DNA of 40,435 bases from positions 1 to 40,435 of the forward strand of contig JAOINB010000011.1 in NCBI GenBank assembly GCA_028139135.1, given 5' to 3'. Positions 1 through 8,390 of this stretch are shown here, piece by piece. The stretch is from Betaproteobacteria bacterium (GTDB lineage Bacteria; Pseudomonadota; Gammaproteobacteria; Burkholderiales; Burkholderiaceae_A). How positions within the stretch are numbered: position 1 is the first letter of the stretch; every line of letters starts with the position of its first letter. Both the position numbers and the translations under genes were made by a program. The notes beneath the pieces were generated by a model. The model ran no database searches, was not told where the DNA came from, and worked only from the letters and a program-made list of their open reading frames with translations.

Positions 1-741
1 CCTATTTGAAGGGGCAAGATGTTGACCTCCGTCGACAATTAAATCTATACCGGTAATCGCAGGATTCGCCTCTAACCAAATAACTGCACTGGCTATGTCT
101 TCAGGAAGGCTTGAACGCCCAAGTGGGGTCTTCTTGTGCCCATGGTCGAAATTTATTTTACTCTGATGCTCTGACTGCAAAGTAATTCCAGGGGAGAGTG
201 AGACTATCCTAAGTGTCGGTCCCATCTCGAGAGCCATTAGTTTCGTTGCCTGATATAAAGCATATTTGGAAAGAGTGTACGAGAAAAAATCTGGATTCGG
301 GTTTGAAACTTTTTGATCCAAAATATTTATCACCAATGATTGTTTGGAATGGTTTTTATTTATGTCGAATAGTGCCCTAGTAAACAATATTGGGACAACA
401 CAGTTGCAATTATAAGCAGAAATTAAATTTATATCTGAGACTGATTTTGGGCAATCATATTGAAATTCTGAGGCATTGTTTACAAGCATATCTACAGATC
501 CTAACTCAGAAAATATTTCTTCAAGAATTCTTTTGTATTCCTTCCCATTTTCCAAAGGGAAGCTAGCTCTAAAGATTTTAGCTTTAACACCCATTTTTAA
601 AATTTCTGCCTCTAACTCTTTTGCTTCTTGATGAGATTGATTATAGTGGATTACAATATTCCAACCGCTGGCTGCGAGCTTTCTACATAACTCTTTTCCA
701 ATCCGTTTTGCTCCTCCAGTTATGATGCATGTTTTATTCAT
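1..741 (-). CDS. Pteridine-reductase-like SDR oxidoreductase (partial, runs off the left edge)
   Basis: An open frame of 247 codons starts at the ATG at 741 and reaches base 1 without a stop, so the extreme C-terminus is cut off. It is a short-chain dehydrogenase/reductase. The NADP-binding motif TGGAKRIG is at residues 8-15, NNAS at 88-91, and the catalytic YTLSK has Tyr155 and Lys159. An Asp (D142) sits 13 residues before the Tyr, where most SDRs have Ser. That D-x12-Y-x3-K spacing is typical of pteridine reductases (PTR1/FolM-like), which reduce dihydrobiopterin, dihydromonapterin or dihydrofolate. The family is about 245-290 residues long, so little is missing. It is divergent from the MidA-type gene, with 35 bases between starts. 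The SDR family is certain; the pteridine substrate is inferred from the motif. Confidence 0.8.
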   Translation of the reverse strand, partial: MNKTCIITGGAKRIGKELCRKLAASGWNIVIHYNQSHQEAKELEAEILKMGVKAKIFRASFPLENGKEYKRILEEIFSELGSVDMLVNNASEFQYDCPKSVSDINLISAYNCNCVVPILFTRALFDINKNHSKQSLVINILDQKVSNPNPDFFSYTLSKYALYQATKLMALEMGPTLRIVSLSPGITLQSEHQSKINFDHGHKKTPLGRSSLPEDIASAVIWLEANPAITGIDLIVDGGQHLAPSNR

Positions 742-776
742 TGTTTTTAGTTTACATGTAAAAAATTGCAAACAAT

Positions 777-1976
777 ATGGTTTTACAAAATTTAAAGAAT
801 TTTATTAAAAAAAAGGGAGGATGGATCCCTTTCGATAGCTTTATGTTCGAATGTCTATATGGCAATGACGATAGTTATTACATGAGGAAGAATACTAGTT
901 TGTCTGGATTGCCTTTCGGACCATCTGGTGACTATGTAACGTCTGCATCTTTAGGCCACTGGATGGCTAGGGCGTATGCAGACATTTACGCAGGAATTAT
1001 CAGCAAAACCTCCAACATTGACAAGGAAGTATTTGCAATTAGAGAATATGGTCCTGGTACTGGAGAGTTGGCGGCTAAAATTCTTATTGAGCTTTTTGAT
1101 CAAGGTATCTTACCAAAAAAATATGAAATGCTAGAAATAAGTCAGAGTTTTATTGAATTTCAGAAAAATAAAATCGCAGATATTCTCAAGCGACATGATG
1201 AATCTCTTTATCTTAAAGCTAATAACATTCTAGAGTGGAAACTTGTTCAAGTTGATCGTGAAGAGTTTGCTATCAGTACTGATATTGACCCTATTAACGG
1301 GTTGGTAATCGCAAGTGAAATTATTGATTCTTTTCCGGTTAAAGTTGCACTGTGGCAACCCACCGATGAAATTTTAGAACTAGGCATAAGAATTAACCAT
1401 GAAGGCGATTTGGAATTTCAAAATCAGTTAGCTGATGATAAGTTGATAGAAAAGGTGTTATACCGTAAAAACCAAGCATTGGAAAATGGGTACCTATGGA
1501 CAACTCCAAGAATGTTGGATATTTGTTTTCATACAGAGCGTTGGTTAAAAATTTTGATGGGCAAACTTAGTTATGGCGAATTGATTATCTCGGACTATGG
1601 ATTAGAACGATATGAGTTAGATAGCGATAATCGAATTGAAAGTAATGTCACAGCATTTTTTAAACATACTCAGACTTCGAAACTGAATGAGTGCCTAAAG
1701 AACGTTGGCAGTCAGGACCTAACATACCTAGTAGATTTTTCACAGCTATCAGAATTTTTTTTGGACCAAAATGATTGTTACTTTCACCTAAAGAGCCAAG
1801 CTGCCTGGTTGATTGATTCGGGTGTTTTAGATCATTTTTCACGCAATCAAGATTTTTTGACTAAAGGTCATGAGATGATAAAGGAAGTTGGTAATTTGCA
1901 AAAACTTATATCAGACAATGAAATGGGACAATCATTTCTTTTTTGTCATGTATTCAAGAATAATTCAAGAGCATAA
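777..1976 (+). CDS. SAM-dependent methyltransferase, MidA/NDUFAF7 family (COG1565)
   Basis: This 399-residue protein has the class I SAM-binding loop EYGPGTGELA at residues 90-99. Before it lies GDYVTSASLGHWMA, the conserved segment near the N-terminus of the MidA family. The eukaryotic member NDUFAF7 methylates an arginine of a complex I subunit; the bacterial substrate is not established. The ATG at 777 has no good Shine-Dalgarno, but the next in-frame starts would cut into family sequence. The 3' end overlaps the convergent CCA transferase gene by 23 bases. An NDUFA9-like gene lies two genes away. Family assignment is strong; a role in complex I assembly here would be inference. Confidence 0.85.
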   Translation: MVLQNLKNFIKKKGGWIPFDSFMFECLYGNDDSYYMRKNTSLSGLPFGPSGDYVTSASLGHWMARAYADIYAGIISKTSNIDKEVFAIREYGPGTGELAAKILIELFDQGILPKKYEMLEISQSFIEFQKNKIADILKRHDESLYLKANNILEWKLVQVDREEFAISTDIDPINGLVIASEIIDSFPVKVALWQPTDEILELGIRINHEGDLEFQNQLADDKLIEKVLYRKNQALENGYLWTTPRMLDICFHTERWLKILMGKLSYGELIISDYGLERYELDSDNRIESNVTAFFKHTQTSKLNECLKNVGSQDLTYLVDFSQLSEFFLDQNDCYFHLKSQAAWLIDSGVLDHFSRNQDFLTKGHEMIKEVGNLQKLISDNEMGQSFLFCHVFKNNSRA

Positions 1977-3114
1977 ATTCTCGTAATTTTTCCAATCGAT
2001 ACTCCCTAATCAGCGATTTCATTTCTATTTTTTTATGATTTGAATCAATAATCGGTTTTAAAGAAACTTGTGACAAAAATTCGAAGCAACTACTCAAAAT
2101 GTTTTTTTGTTTTGGGTGATCGTAAAAAGAAACATACAGTAAGTCCGCTAAATTGGTAGGGTTTCTAAATAGATCTGCTTTTTCAAAAATATCTAAAATG
2201 AGTTCATAGTTACCAATACAATTAGTGTGCGCGTCAATATAACTTTCGCGACAGACTTTTGTTCTATTCAATATATTTATAGCAGCGTGAACTCTCTTTG
2301 GAAAGGTACAGTGAACCTTTCCTAATTCCTTATCTTGAAATATGTAAGCCGCTATCCATTCAAGTGAGACTTTATTAGTTTCTACACTTTTAAGAAATGC
2401 TTTGAGTTTTTTACTAAGGTAAGAAGATCCAGTGATTTCTTTCCAAGCGCCGCAACTCAAAAGAAAATTGACCATATTAATAGGTTTATGGGCTCTAAAA
2501 CCTTTAGAAATTTCAGTCCAAATTCGCTCCTTAGATAAAGTTAGTATTTCCCTACTTTTTACAATCTCTTCGCATAACTTAAGTGTATCCTCATGAACCT
2601 TAAACTCGGTAAGTTGAGAAAGAAATCGACCTAATCGTATTACCCTCAGAGGGTCTTCTACAAACGCTGGACTTACATGTTTTATAGTTTTAGTAGATAA
2701 ATCTTTTCTTCCTCCAAATGGATCATGCAAGTTTCCATACTCGTCTACAGCCATGGCATTTATCGTAAAATCCCTTCGTCTCAAATCTTCTTTTAAGGAA
2801 ACTTCTTTGCCTGTAAAAAAAACGAATCCTTTATAGCCAACTCCTTGCTTTTTTTCCTTTCTAGCTAAAGCTAACTCTTCATTAGTATTTGGGTGTAAAA
2901 ATACTGGGAAATTTTTTCCTACAGCTCTTAGTCCTTTTTTTTTTAAATAGTTAAAGTCGGCCCCAACAAGAACAAAATCTTTATCTGAAAAACTTTTACC
3001 AAGTAGAAAATCCCTCACGGCGCCGCCCACGCAATAAATACGGATGGTATTAGGAAGTGTTTTGAAAAAAGAATCGTCTCCTTTTTTAGGACACAAGCCG
3101 ACTAGATCTTTCAC
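1954..3114 (-). CDS. cca: CCA tRNA nucleotidyltransferase with an eroded HD domain
   Basis: The enzyme adds or repairs the 3' CCA end of tRNA. The nucleotidyltransferase core is complete: YCVGGAVRDFLLG, the metal-binding DKDF, RRDFTINAMAV, and DPLRVIRLGRF of the nucleotide-recognition region. Bacterial proteins of this class usually carry a C-terminal HD phosphohydrolase domain. Here the expected HD-LGK segment reads AAYIFQDKELGK, with the His of the His-Asp pair lost, so hydrolase activity is doubtful. The start is uncertain. The frame is open to a TTG at 3147, inside the upstream gene. I chose the GTG at 3114, one base after that gene's stop and with AGAG eight bases upstream (386 aa). Family homology begins only near the IRIYCVGG motif. 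Confidence 0.88.
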   Translation of the reverse strand: MKDLVGLCPKKGDDSFFKTLPNTIRIYCVGGAVRDFLLGKSFSDKDFVLVGADFNYLKKKGLRAVGKNFPVFLHPNTNEELALARKEKKQGVGYKGFVFFTGKEVSLKEDLRRRDFTINAMAVDEYGNLHDPFGGRKDLSTKTIKHVSPAFVEDPLRVIRLGRFLSQLTEFKVHEDTLKLCEEIVKSREILTLSKERIWTEISKGFRAHKPINMVNFLLSCGAWKEITGSSYLSKKLKAFLKSVETNKVSLEWIAAYIFQDKELGKVHCTFPKRVHAAINILNRTKVCRESYIDAHTNCIGNYELILDIFEKADLFRNPTNLADLLYVSFYDHPKQKNILSSCFEFLSQVSLKPIIDSNHKKIEMKSLIREYRLEKLREFMLLNYS

Positions 3115-3115
3115 T

Positions 3116-4042
3116 CTATTTGCTCTTTGACAGAAATTTAGGAGCAACTTTATGGATACTCGTGGGATGCTCGAGTTTGAAAACTAATTCTTTGTTTTTG
3201 GTGGCAATCGATGGAACACTCATTGAAGCTATGTTGTCTCTTGACATCAAAGTTGGACCAGGCATTTTTTCCAAAATAAACGCTTGAATTAATCCTATAA
3301 ATTTCGGCAATGGTATAACCATTGCCTTTCTTCCTGAATAAATCCCTGAAAACTTAATAATTTCATATAGTGTAAAGATTTCGGGCCCAACACATTCATA
3401 GGTATCAATTTTTTTCTTTTTAATCATGTTGACGCATCTTAAAATTATTTCAATAAGATCGTTTATATAAATCGGTTGAAATTGCGTCTTTGTCAACGCC
3501 ATAGGCATTATCGGAGAATACTTTTGCAGTTTTGCAAAAAGGTTCAAAAATGAATCTCCTGCCCCAAATACAACCGAAGGACGCAATATGACTGACTTAC
3601 CTTTGAACTTCTCGAGAATTTTCTCAGCGGCATATTTCGATCTGAGATATTCGGACGGAGCAGATTCTGATACTCCTAGTGCACTAACATGTATGATTTC
3701 TTTAATATTTTGATCGTTACATGCCATAACCATATTCTGTACTAGTTTGACATGCGCCTCATCAAAATCCTTTCCCCATGGGTACCCCTTTTTTGAATGT
3801 AGTCGGCCAACCAAATTAACAACAACATCGCTTCCTTGAACAGCTTTGCTAATACTAATCTGGTCATTAGTGAACTCAAGAACATTTACGTTAGAGAGCA
3901 TCCAAATTGGTCTAGCATTAATTCGTTTAGTAGTTAACACATTGACTAAGAAACCATTTTTCGAGAGAGACGTTGCGAGAGCTTTTCCGATAAACCCGCT
4001 CCCGCCAATAATTGAAATAGTTTTTCTGTTATCGTTTAGCAT
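3116..4042 (-). CDS. NAD(P)-binding epimerase-like protein, complex I NDUFA9 family
   Basis: A 308-residue extended SDR. The Rossmann glycine motif GGSGFIG is at residues 13-19, NLVGRL lies in the middle, and YLRSK gives the SDR Tyr-x3-Lys pair. The downstream segment LRPSVVFGAGDSF is typical of the NDUFA9-like branch. In mitochondria NDUFA9 is an accessory subunit of complex I; bacterial members are annotated by similarity and their function is uncertain. The gene starts with ATG and is followed almost directly by cca. The pair lies downstream of the lytic transglycosylase gene on the same strand, an arrangement I recall from betaproteobacteria. Confidence 0.8.
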   Translation of the reverse strand: MLNDNRKTISIIGGSGFIGKALATSLSKNGFLVNVLTTKRINARPIWMLSNVNVLEFTNDQISISKAVQGSDVVVNLVGRLHSKKGYPWGKDFDEAHVKLVQNMVMACNDQNIKEIIHVSALGVSESAPSEYLRSKYAAEKILEKFKGKSVILRPSVVFGAGDSFLNLFAKLQKYSPIMPMALTKTQFQPIYINDLIEIILRCVNMIKKKKIDTYECVGPEIFTLYEIIKFSGIYSGRKAMVIPLPKFIGLIQAFILEKMPGPTLMSRDNIASMSVPSIATKNKELVFKLEHPTSIHKVAPKFLSKSK

Positions 4043-4057
4043 TATTGGCTCTTATAG

Positions 4058-5953
4058 TTAAAGTTTACTTAAAATCTCATTAACATTTGAAATAACATTC
4101 TTTTTTTCAATTCTCCTCTCCAGCATTATATCTGCAAATAGTTCTTCGTAGATTGCGCTACTAATAATGACCGTTTGGACATACTCTCTTGTCTCTTTAA
4201 AGGGAATTGATTCAATAAACATGGCAGGACTTGTATTGTATTTGTTGAAATCTGCATACCATTTCTTTGCCCTAGAAGGACCCGCATTATAAGCAGCTAA
4301 ACTAAGAGGAATAGAGCTATTAAATTGGTTTAAGAGTTTACTTAAATATTTTGTTCCTATGTAAATATTTTGAGTTGAACTAGTCAAATTTAGTTCACCT
4401 TTATTTTTGGTGTATGTTTCTAAAGCTGTCTTGGGTAAAATTTGCATTAATCCAATTGCGCCAGCGGATGATTTAATTTCTTTGTTAAATCGTGACTCTT
4501 GTCTAATCAATCCCATCACAAGCCATGGAGGAACGTTATTTCCTTTGCAAGCTTTAATGACAGCATCCTTATACACAAGGGGATATCTGAACTTGAACCC
4601 TATATTTGCCTGACTGTAAATTGCTGCTGAAATACTCCGGTCATATATTTCTACATCCGATAAATACGATGCCAAACTCAACAATTCATGAGTTGAGAAG
4701 TCTTTAATAAAAAACCTCCACTCGGGAAGCGCTATGGAAAAAGTTTGCGACTTAAATAACTTTAGAATGTCCTTGAGGTAATTATTTTTTGCCCAAGAAA
4801 TATTATTTTCGCTCAGTATGGGGTTGGTTAAGACGAAGGAACGATTGTTGGTCTTGTGCTCTTTACTTTTATTTACCTGAGAAATAGCGAGATAGGCGTA
4901 AAAATTCTGCTTATCCGTTAGATCATGAAATTGTTCTTTCGCCTTACTAAATTGCCCTTTTTTATATAATCCTACTGCCTCCCAATACTTCCAGTTATCC
5001 TTTTTTTTCGTTTCGTCTGGAAAGCTTGTGTATGCGTGGTAGAAGACCTTAAAATCTCCTTTTCTTAGAGCCATTCTAGCAACAATCTCTAAGGTGCTAG
5101 AGGGATGTTGTGCGACCGAATCAAGTCCTTGAATTAAAAGATTCCAGGATTTTGAGTGCGTGATGCCAAAAAATGCGGTCCCTAATTGAAGGGCCAAATA
5201 AGACTTTTGTTGGCTACTAAATTTTTTCTCATTGTTTTTGAATAATCTGTATGCTCCCCGACTATTTCGCCTAGATTTATGGATAATTTTCACAACAAGT
5301 GATTCATTGGCTTCAACAACGTTCTTACCAAATCTTCTCTTCAGTAGATCGAGGATTTGTAGAGAAAACTTTAAGTCTCCGCTATTTGCGGCATATCTTG
5401 CTCGATCAATATAAAACCTTGATCCCATTCTTTTTTTTGATAGCCATTCTTTTACTAGCCACTGGCATCCTATGGATGTCTCGTTTTCTACGACAAGTTG
5501 CCTGAACTTTTCTGGGTCGATTTCTAGCCCAGTATTTTTTAAACAGGTCACTGAGGTAAGAGTGTCTTTGAAACTAGCGTTTGGAAGATTCATCACTTTA
5601 TTTTTTAAGTGCTCAGATTTTCGAATAACCTTATCTAGCTCTTTTATATAACTGTTTATCAAATTATCTGAAAACTGGTGGTCTGGGTTTTCCTTGATGA
5701 ACTCGTGCAACCTTTTTTCAACGAATGGCGTAACAGGTTTTGTCTTAATGGCATGGAGAAGCGTTTCATAATCTACCCATCGAGTTAAGACATCTGAATC
5801 AATCTTTCCTTTTAGTTTTTCCAGTTTGTTAAACTGCTTTTGGTTTATAAGGTTTTTTAAGTGATCAACGTCTGAATTGGAGGAGTTACTAGTCTGTATT
5901 GTCGTAAGGTTTAAAAAAAAAAATAAGCCTACACTAACAATAATTTTATCCAT
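4058..5953 (-). CDS. Soluble-type lytic murein transglycosylase (Slt family)
   Basis: A 631-residue periplasmic peptidoglycan lyase cleaving the MurNAc-GlcNAc bond with formation of 1,6-anhydroMurNAc. The first 20 or so residues form a signal peptide (MDKIIVSVGLFFFLNL). A long alpha-helical region follows, as in the Slt70 superhelix. The C-terminal catalytic domain starts at GLIRQESRFN, with catalytic Glu near residue 486, followed by SAGAIGLMQILP and, further on, SLAAYNAGP. The frame opens at a TTG at 5968, but I prefer the ATG at 5953: it gives a clean signal peptide and overlaps the metF stop by only eight bases (ATGGATAA), suggesting translational coupling. The exact Slt/MltE/MltC class is judged by length and helical content. 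Confidence 0.88.
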   Translation of the reverse strand: MDKIIVSVGLFFFLNLTTIQTSNSSNSDVDHLKNLINQKQFNKLEKLKGKIDSDVLTRWVDYETLLHAIKTKPVTPFVEKRLHEFIKENPDHQFSDNLINSYIKELDKVIRKSEHLKNKVMNLPNASFKDTLTSVTCLKNTGLEIDPEKFRQLVVENETSIGCQWLVKEWLSKKRMGSRFYIDRARYAANSGDLKFSLQILDLLKRRFGKNVVEANESLVVKIIHKSRRNSRGAYRLFKNNEKKFSSQQKSYLALQLGTAFFGITHSKSWNLLIQGLDSVAQHPSSTLEIVARMALRKGDFKVFYHAYTSFPDETKKKDNWKYWEAVGLYKKGQFSKAKEQFHDLTDKQNFYAYLAISQVNKSKEHKTNNRSFVLTNPILSENNISWAKNNYLKDILKLFKSQTFSIALPEWRFFIKDFSTHELLSLASYLSDVEIYDRSISAAIYSQANIGFKFRYPLVYKDAVIKACKGNNVPPWLVMGLIRQESRFNKEIKSSAGAIGLMQILPKTALETYTKNKGELNLTSSTQNIYIGTKYLSKLLNQFNSSIPLSLAAYNAGPSRAKKWYADFNKYNTSPAMFIESIPFKETREYVQTVIISSAIYEELFADIMLERRIEKKNVISNVNEILSKL

Positions 5954-6782
5954 CTGTAGTGAACTCAATCCCAGATAAAATATCGATTATTGGTTTAGAT
6001 TGATTCATTGAATAGAAATGTAACCCTGGACACCCAGCTCTTATTAAGTCTCGACACAGTCTGGTTACTACGGTTATTCCGAAATGATAAATTTTTACTC
6101 TATCATCTCCGAAATCAGATAAGCGATGCTTTATCCACTTTGGAATCTCAGACCCACAAGAGTCAGAGAACCTCGCGAGTTGACTAAAGTTAGTGATTGG
6201 CATAATACCTGGAACGATTGGAACACTTACTCCACGCGATTGAACCTCATCAACAAATGAAAAATAAGCGTCCGAATTATAAAAATACTGAGTTATTGCC
6301 CCATCTGCTCCAGCGTTGACTTTTTCAACGAAATAGTCGATATCTTGTTCGAAACTGGTGGATTGAGGGTGCTTTTCAGGGTACGCAGCAACCTCTATTT
6401 TAAATTGGTCTCCGAACTCTCGCCTGACAAATCGGACAAGGTCAACTGCATTTTTGAATTCCCCCAGACCACCGTATCCCGATGGTAGATCTCCTCGCAA
6501 AACTACTAGCCTGGAAAACCCATCATTTGAATAAGTTTTTAGTAATTCGAAGATCGATGCCTTGTCAGAGCCGTAGCACGAAACATGAGGCACTCCTTCT
6601 TTAAACCTTTTTTTTAACTCTCTCGCAGCAGTTAGGGTGCCTTCCCTGGTGGAACCTCCTGCCCCATAAGTAACAGACGCAAAGCTGAAGCCAATAGGGA
6701 CAAGTTCGTCCGCTGCCTTGTTAAACCTAGATATTCCTTCCCCCGTTTTAGGGGGAAAGAACTCCACGCTTAATTCCAACAT
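5946..6782 (-). CDS. metF: 5,10-methylenetetrahydrofolate reductase
   Basis: This FAD enzyme reduces 5,10-methylene-THF to 5-methyl-THF, the methyl donor for methionine synthesis. Its 278 residues are normal for the bacterial family. The N-terminal ELSVEFFPPKTGEG carries the conserved catalytic Glu (residue 7). Further family segments are VTYGAGGSTREGT, LRGDLP, AAYPEKHP, the substrate-site AITQYFY, and PIVPGIMPI. Its ATG overlaps the ahcY stop by one base (TAATG), so the two genes are very likely co-transcribed and translationally coupled. Placing metF behind ahcY and its SAH riboswitch links methyl-group supply to SAH clearance. Confidence 0.95.
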   Translation of the reverse strand: MLELSVEFFPPKTGEGISRFNKAADELVPIGFSFASVTYGAGGSTREGTLTAARELKKRFKEGVPHVSCYGSDKASIFELLKTYSNDGFSRLVVLRGDLPSGYGGLGEFKNAVDLVRFVRREFGDQFKIEVAAYPEKHPQSTSFEQDIDYFVEKVNAGADGAITQYFYNSDAYFSFVDEVQSRGVSVPIVPGIMPITNFSQLARFSDSCGSEIPKWIKHRLSDFGDDRVKIYHFGITVVTRLCRDLIRAGCPGLHFYSMNQSKPIIDILSGIEFTTDG

Positions 6783-8203
6783 TAATATCTGTAAGCCTCA
6801 GCCTTGTATGGACCAGAAACATCTACTCCAATGTAAGCGGCCTGTTCCTGGGATAGCTCAGTTAGCTCCGCCCCGATAGATTCTAGATGCAAACGAGCAA
6901 CTTTTTCATCCAAATGCTTAGGTAAAACGTAAACTTTGCCTGAAGCATACCTGTCTGGATTACAGAATAGCTCGATTTGGGCCAAGACTTGATTAGCAAA
7001 AGAGGAGCTCATCACATAACTAGGATGCCCTGTCGCGCAACCTAAGTTAACAAGCCTACCTTTGGCTAATAATATTACTCTTTTACCATCTGGAAAGATT
7101 ACATGATCAACTTGAGGCTTGATTTCTTCCCACTTTAAATCTTCTAAATCGCTAACGTCAATCTCATTGTCAAAATGGCCAATGTTACAAACGATAGCTT
7201 CATTTTTCATCGCTTCGATGTGCTTTCTGCTGATTACTGATTTGTTTCCCGTTGCGGTAACAAAAATGTCAGCTTTATCAGCAGCATATTCCATAGTTAC
7301 TACTTTGTAGCCCTCCATAGCTGCTTGGAGCGCACAGATGGGGTCAACTTCAGTAACCCAAACTTGCGCGGACAAAGCTTTCAATGCTTGTGCGGAACCC
7401 TTTCCAACGTCACCATAACCGCAAACAACCGCCACTTTTCCCGCAATCATAACGTCAGTTGCCCTCTTGATACCGTCGACAAGAGATTCCCTGCAACCGT
7501 AGAGGTTATCGAACTTGCTTTTTGTTACTGAGTCGTTAACGTTTATAGCTTTAAAGGCAAGACTTCCTTCTGCAGACATTTCATTTAGACGCAAAACGCC
7601 CGTGGTTGTCTCTTCTGTTACACCAATCACGGTCTTTAAATTTCTGTCATAGAATTCTGGGTCAACTTCTAATTTTTTCTTTATAGATTCAAACAAAGCC
7701 TCTTCTTCTTCATTGCCAGGGCTCGAAAGAACACCAATATCCTTCGAAGCTTTTGAGCCTAAATGCAGTAACATGGTCGCGTCGCCGCCATCATCAAGAA
7801 TCATGTTACTAGTCTGATCGCTGCCCCACTCGAATATTTTATGCGTATAAGTCCAATATTCGGTTAGGGATTCTCCCTTTTTTGCGAATACTGGAACTCC
7901 GACTTGAGCTATAGCGGCTGCAGCATGGTCCTGAGTTGAAAAAACATTACAAGAAGCCCATCTAACTTCAGCCCCTAAATCTGTTAATGTTTCGATGAGA
8001 ACGGCAGTTTGAATAGTCATGTGTAGGGACCCTGAAATTCGGGCACCTGCAAGAGGTTTGCTAGCGGAAAATTCTCTGCGTATTGCCATTAAGCCAGGCA
8101 TTTCAGTCTCCGCTATGCTAATTTCTTTTCTGCCCCAACCAGCTAGGGATAAATCAGCTATGACGTAATCACTCTTTTTGTTGCTATTTAAAACAGCACT
8201 CAT
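6782..8203 (-). CDS. ahcY: S-adenosylhomocysteinase
   Basis: The enzyme reversibly hydrolyses S-adenosylhomocysteine to adenosine and homocysteine with bound NAD, removing the product inhibitor of methyltransferases. Its 473 residues match the proteobacterial long form. The NAD-binding segment [18 protein letters not shown] has GxGxxG spacing. Other conserved segments are [20 protein letters not shown], the substrate-site region [24 protein letters not shown], and a C-terminal end in KAEAYRY. The ATG at 8203 has a strong Shine-Dalgarno (GGAGGTG). The leader holds an SAH riboswitch and a hairpin that can hide this Shine-Dalgarno, so translation should rise when SAH accumulates. Confidence 0.97.
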   Translation of the reverse strand: MSAVLNSNKKSDYVIADLSLAGWGRKEISIAETEMPGLMAIRREFSASKPLAGARISGSLHMTIQTAVLIETLTDLGAEVRWASCNVFSTQDHAAAAIAQVGVPVFAKKGESLTEYWTYTHKIFEWGSDQTSNMILDDGGDATMLLHLGSKASKDIGVLSSPGNEEEEALFESIKKKLEVDPEFYDRNLKTVIGVTEETTTGVLRLNEMSAEGSLAFKAINVNDSVTKSKFDNLYGCRESLVDGIKRATDVMIAGKVAVVCGYGDVGKGSAQALKALSAQVWVTEVDPICALQAAMEGYKVVTMEYAADKADIFVTATGNKSVISRKHIEAMKNEAIVCNIGHFDNEIDVSDLEDLKWEEIKPQVDHVIFPDGKRVILLAKGRLVNLGCATGHPSYVMSSSFANQVLAQIELFCNPDRYASGKVYVLPKHLDEKVARLHLESIGAELTELSQEQAAYIGVDVSGPYKAEAYRY

Positions 8204-8205
8204 AA

Positions 8206-8212
8206 CACCTCC
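8206..8212 (-). promoter_or_regulatory. Ribosome binding site of ahcY (GGAGGTG)
   Basis: On the minus strand GGAGGTG ends two bases before the ATG at 8203 (core GGAGG, four bases away). It is among the strongest Shine-Dalgarno sequences in the window. It is fully complementary, counting two G-U pairs, to the segment just upstream of it (8217-8223). Confidence 0.85.
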
Positions 8213-8223
8213 ATATGAAGATG
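8206..8223 (-). promoter_or_regulatory. Shine-Dalgarno-sequestering hairpin of ahcY
   Basis: RNA CAUCUUC (8223-8217) can pair with GGAGGUG (8212-8206) across the four-base loop AUAU, giving seven continuous pairs, two of them G-U. The first base of the left arm is also the last base of the riboswitch pseudoknot strand GCGCUC. Forming the ligand-bound pseudoknot should therefore compete with, or crowd, this hairpin. That fits an SAH-activated translational switch. The pairing is visible in the sequence; the mechanism is inferred. Confidence 0.7.
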
Positions 8224-8288
8224 AGCGCCGTTATTTCTATAGAATTTTGACTAAGCCTGGGAGTTTCATCTCGCAGCGCTCCTTAGCC
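8220..8288 (-). promoter_or_regulatory. SAH (S-adenosylhomocysteine) riboswitch
   Basis: The leader of ahcY has the conserved blocks of the SAH riboswitch in order: AAGGAGCGCUGCG, CCAGGCUUAG and AACGGCGCUCAU. Stem P1 pairs CUAAG (8286-8282) with CUUAG (8255-8251). Inside it is a small hairpin, GAG/CUC with loop AUGAAA. The pseudoknot pairs GAGCGC (8281-8276) with GCGCUC (8228-8223). This class is known in front of ahcY in beta- and gammaproteobacteria and turns expression on when SAH binds. Position, gene and structure all agree. Confidence 0.92.
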
Positions 8289-8390
8289 AAACCTAGAAGT
8301 TTACCGTTAAACTGAAATATTGTAAATATTAAATATTTATAATAAGCTAACTGTTTGGCGATCGGAATACCTCAACAATTCTTTAATAAT

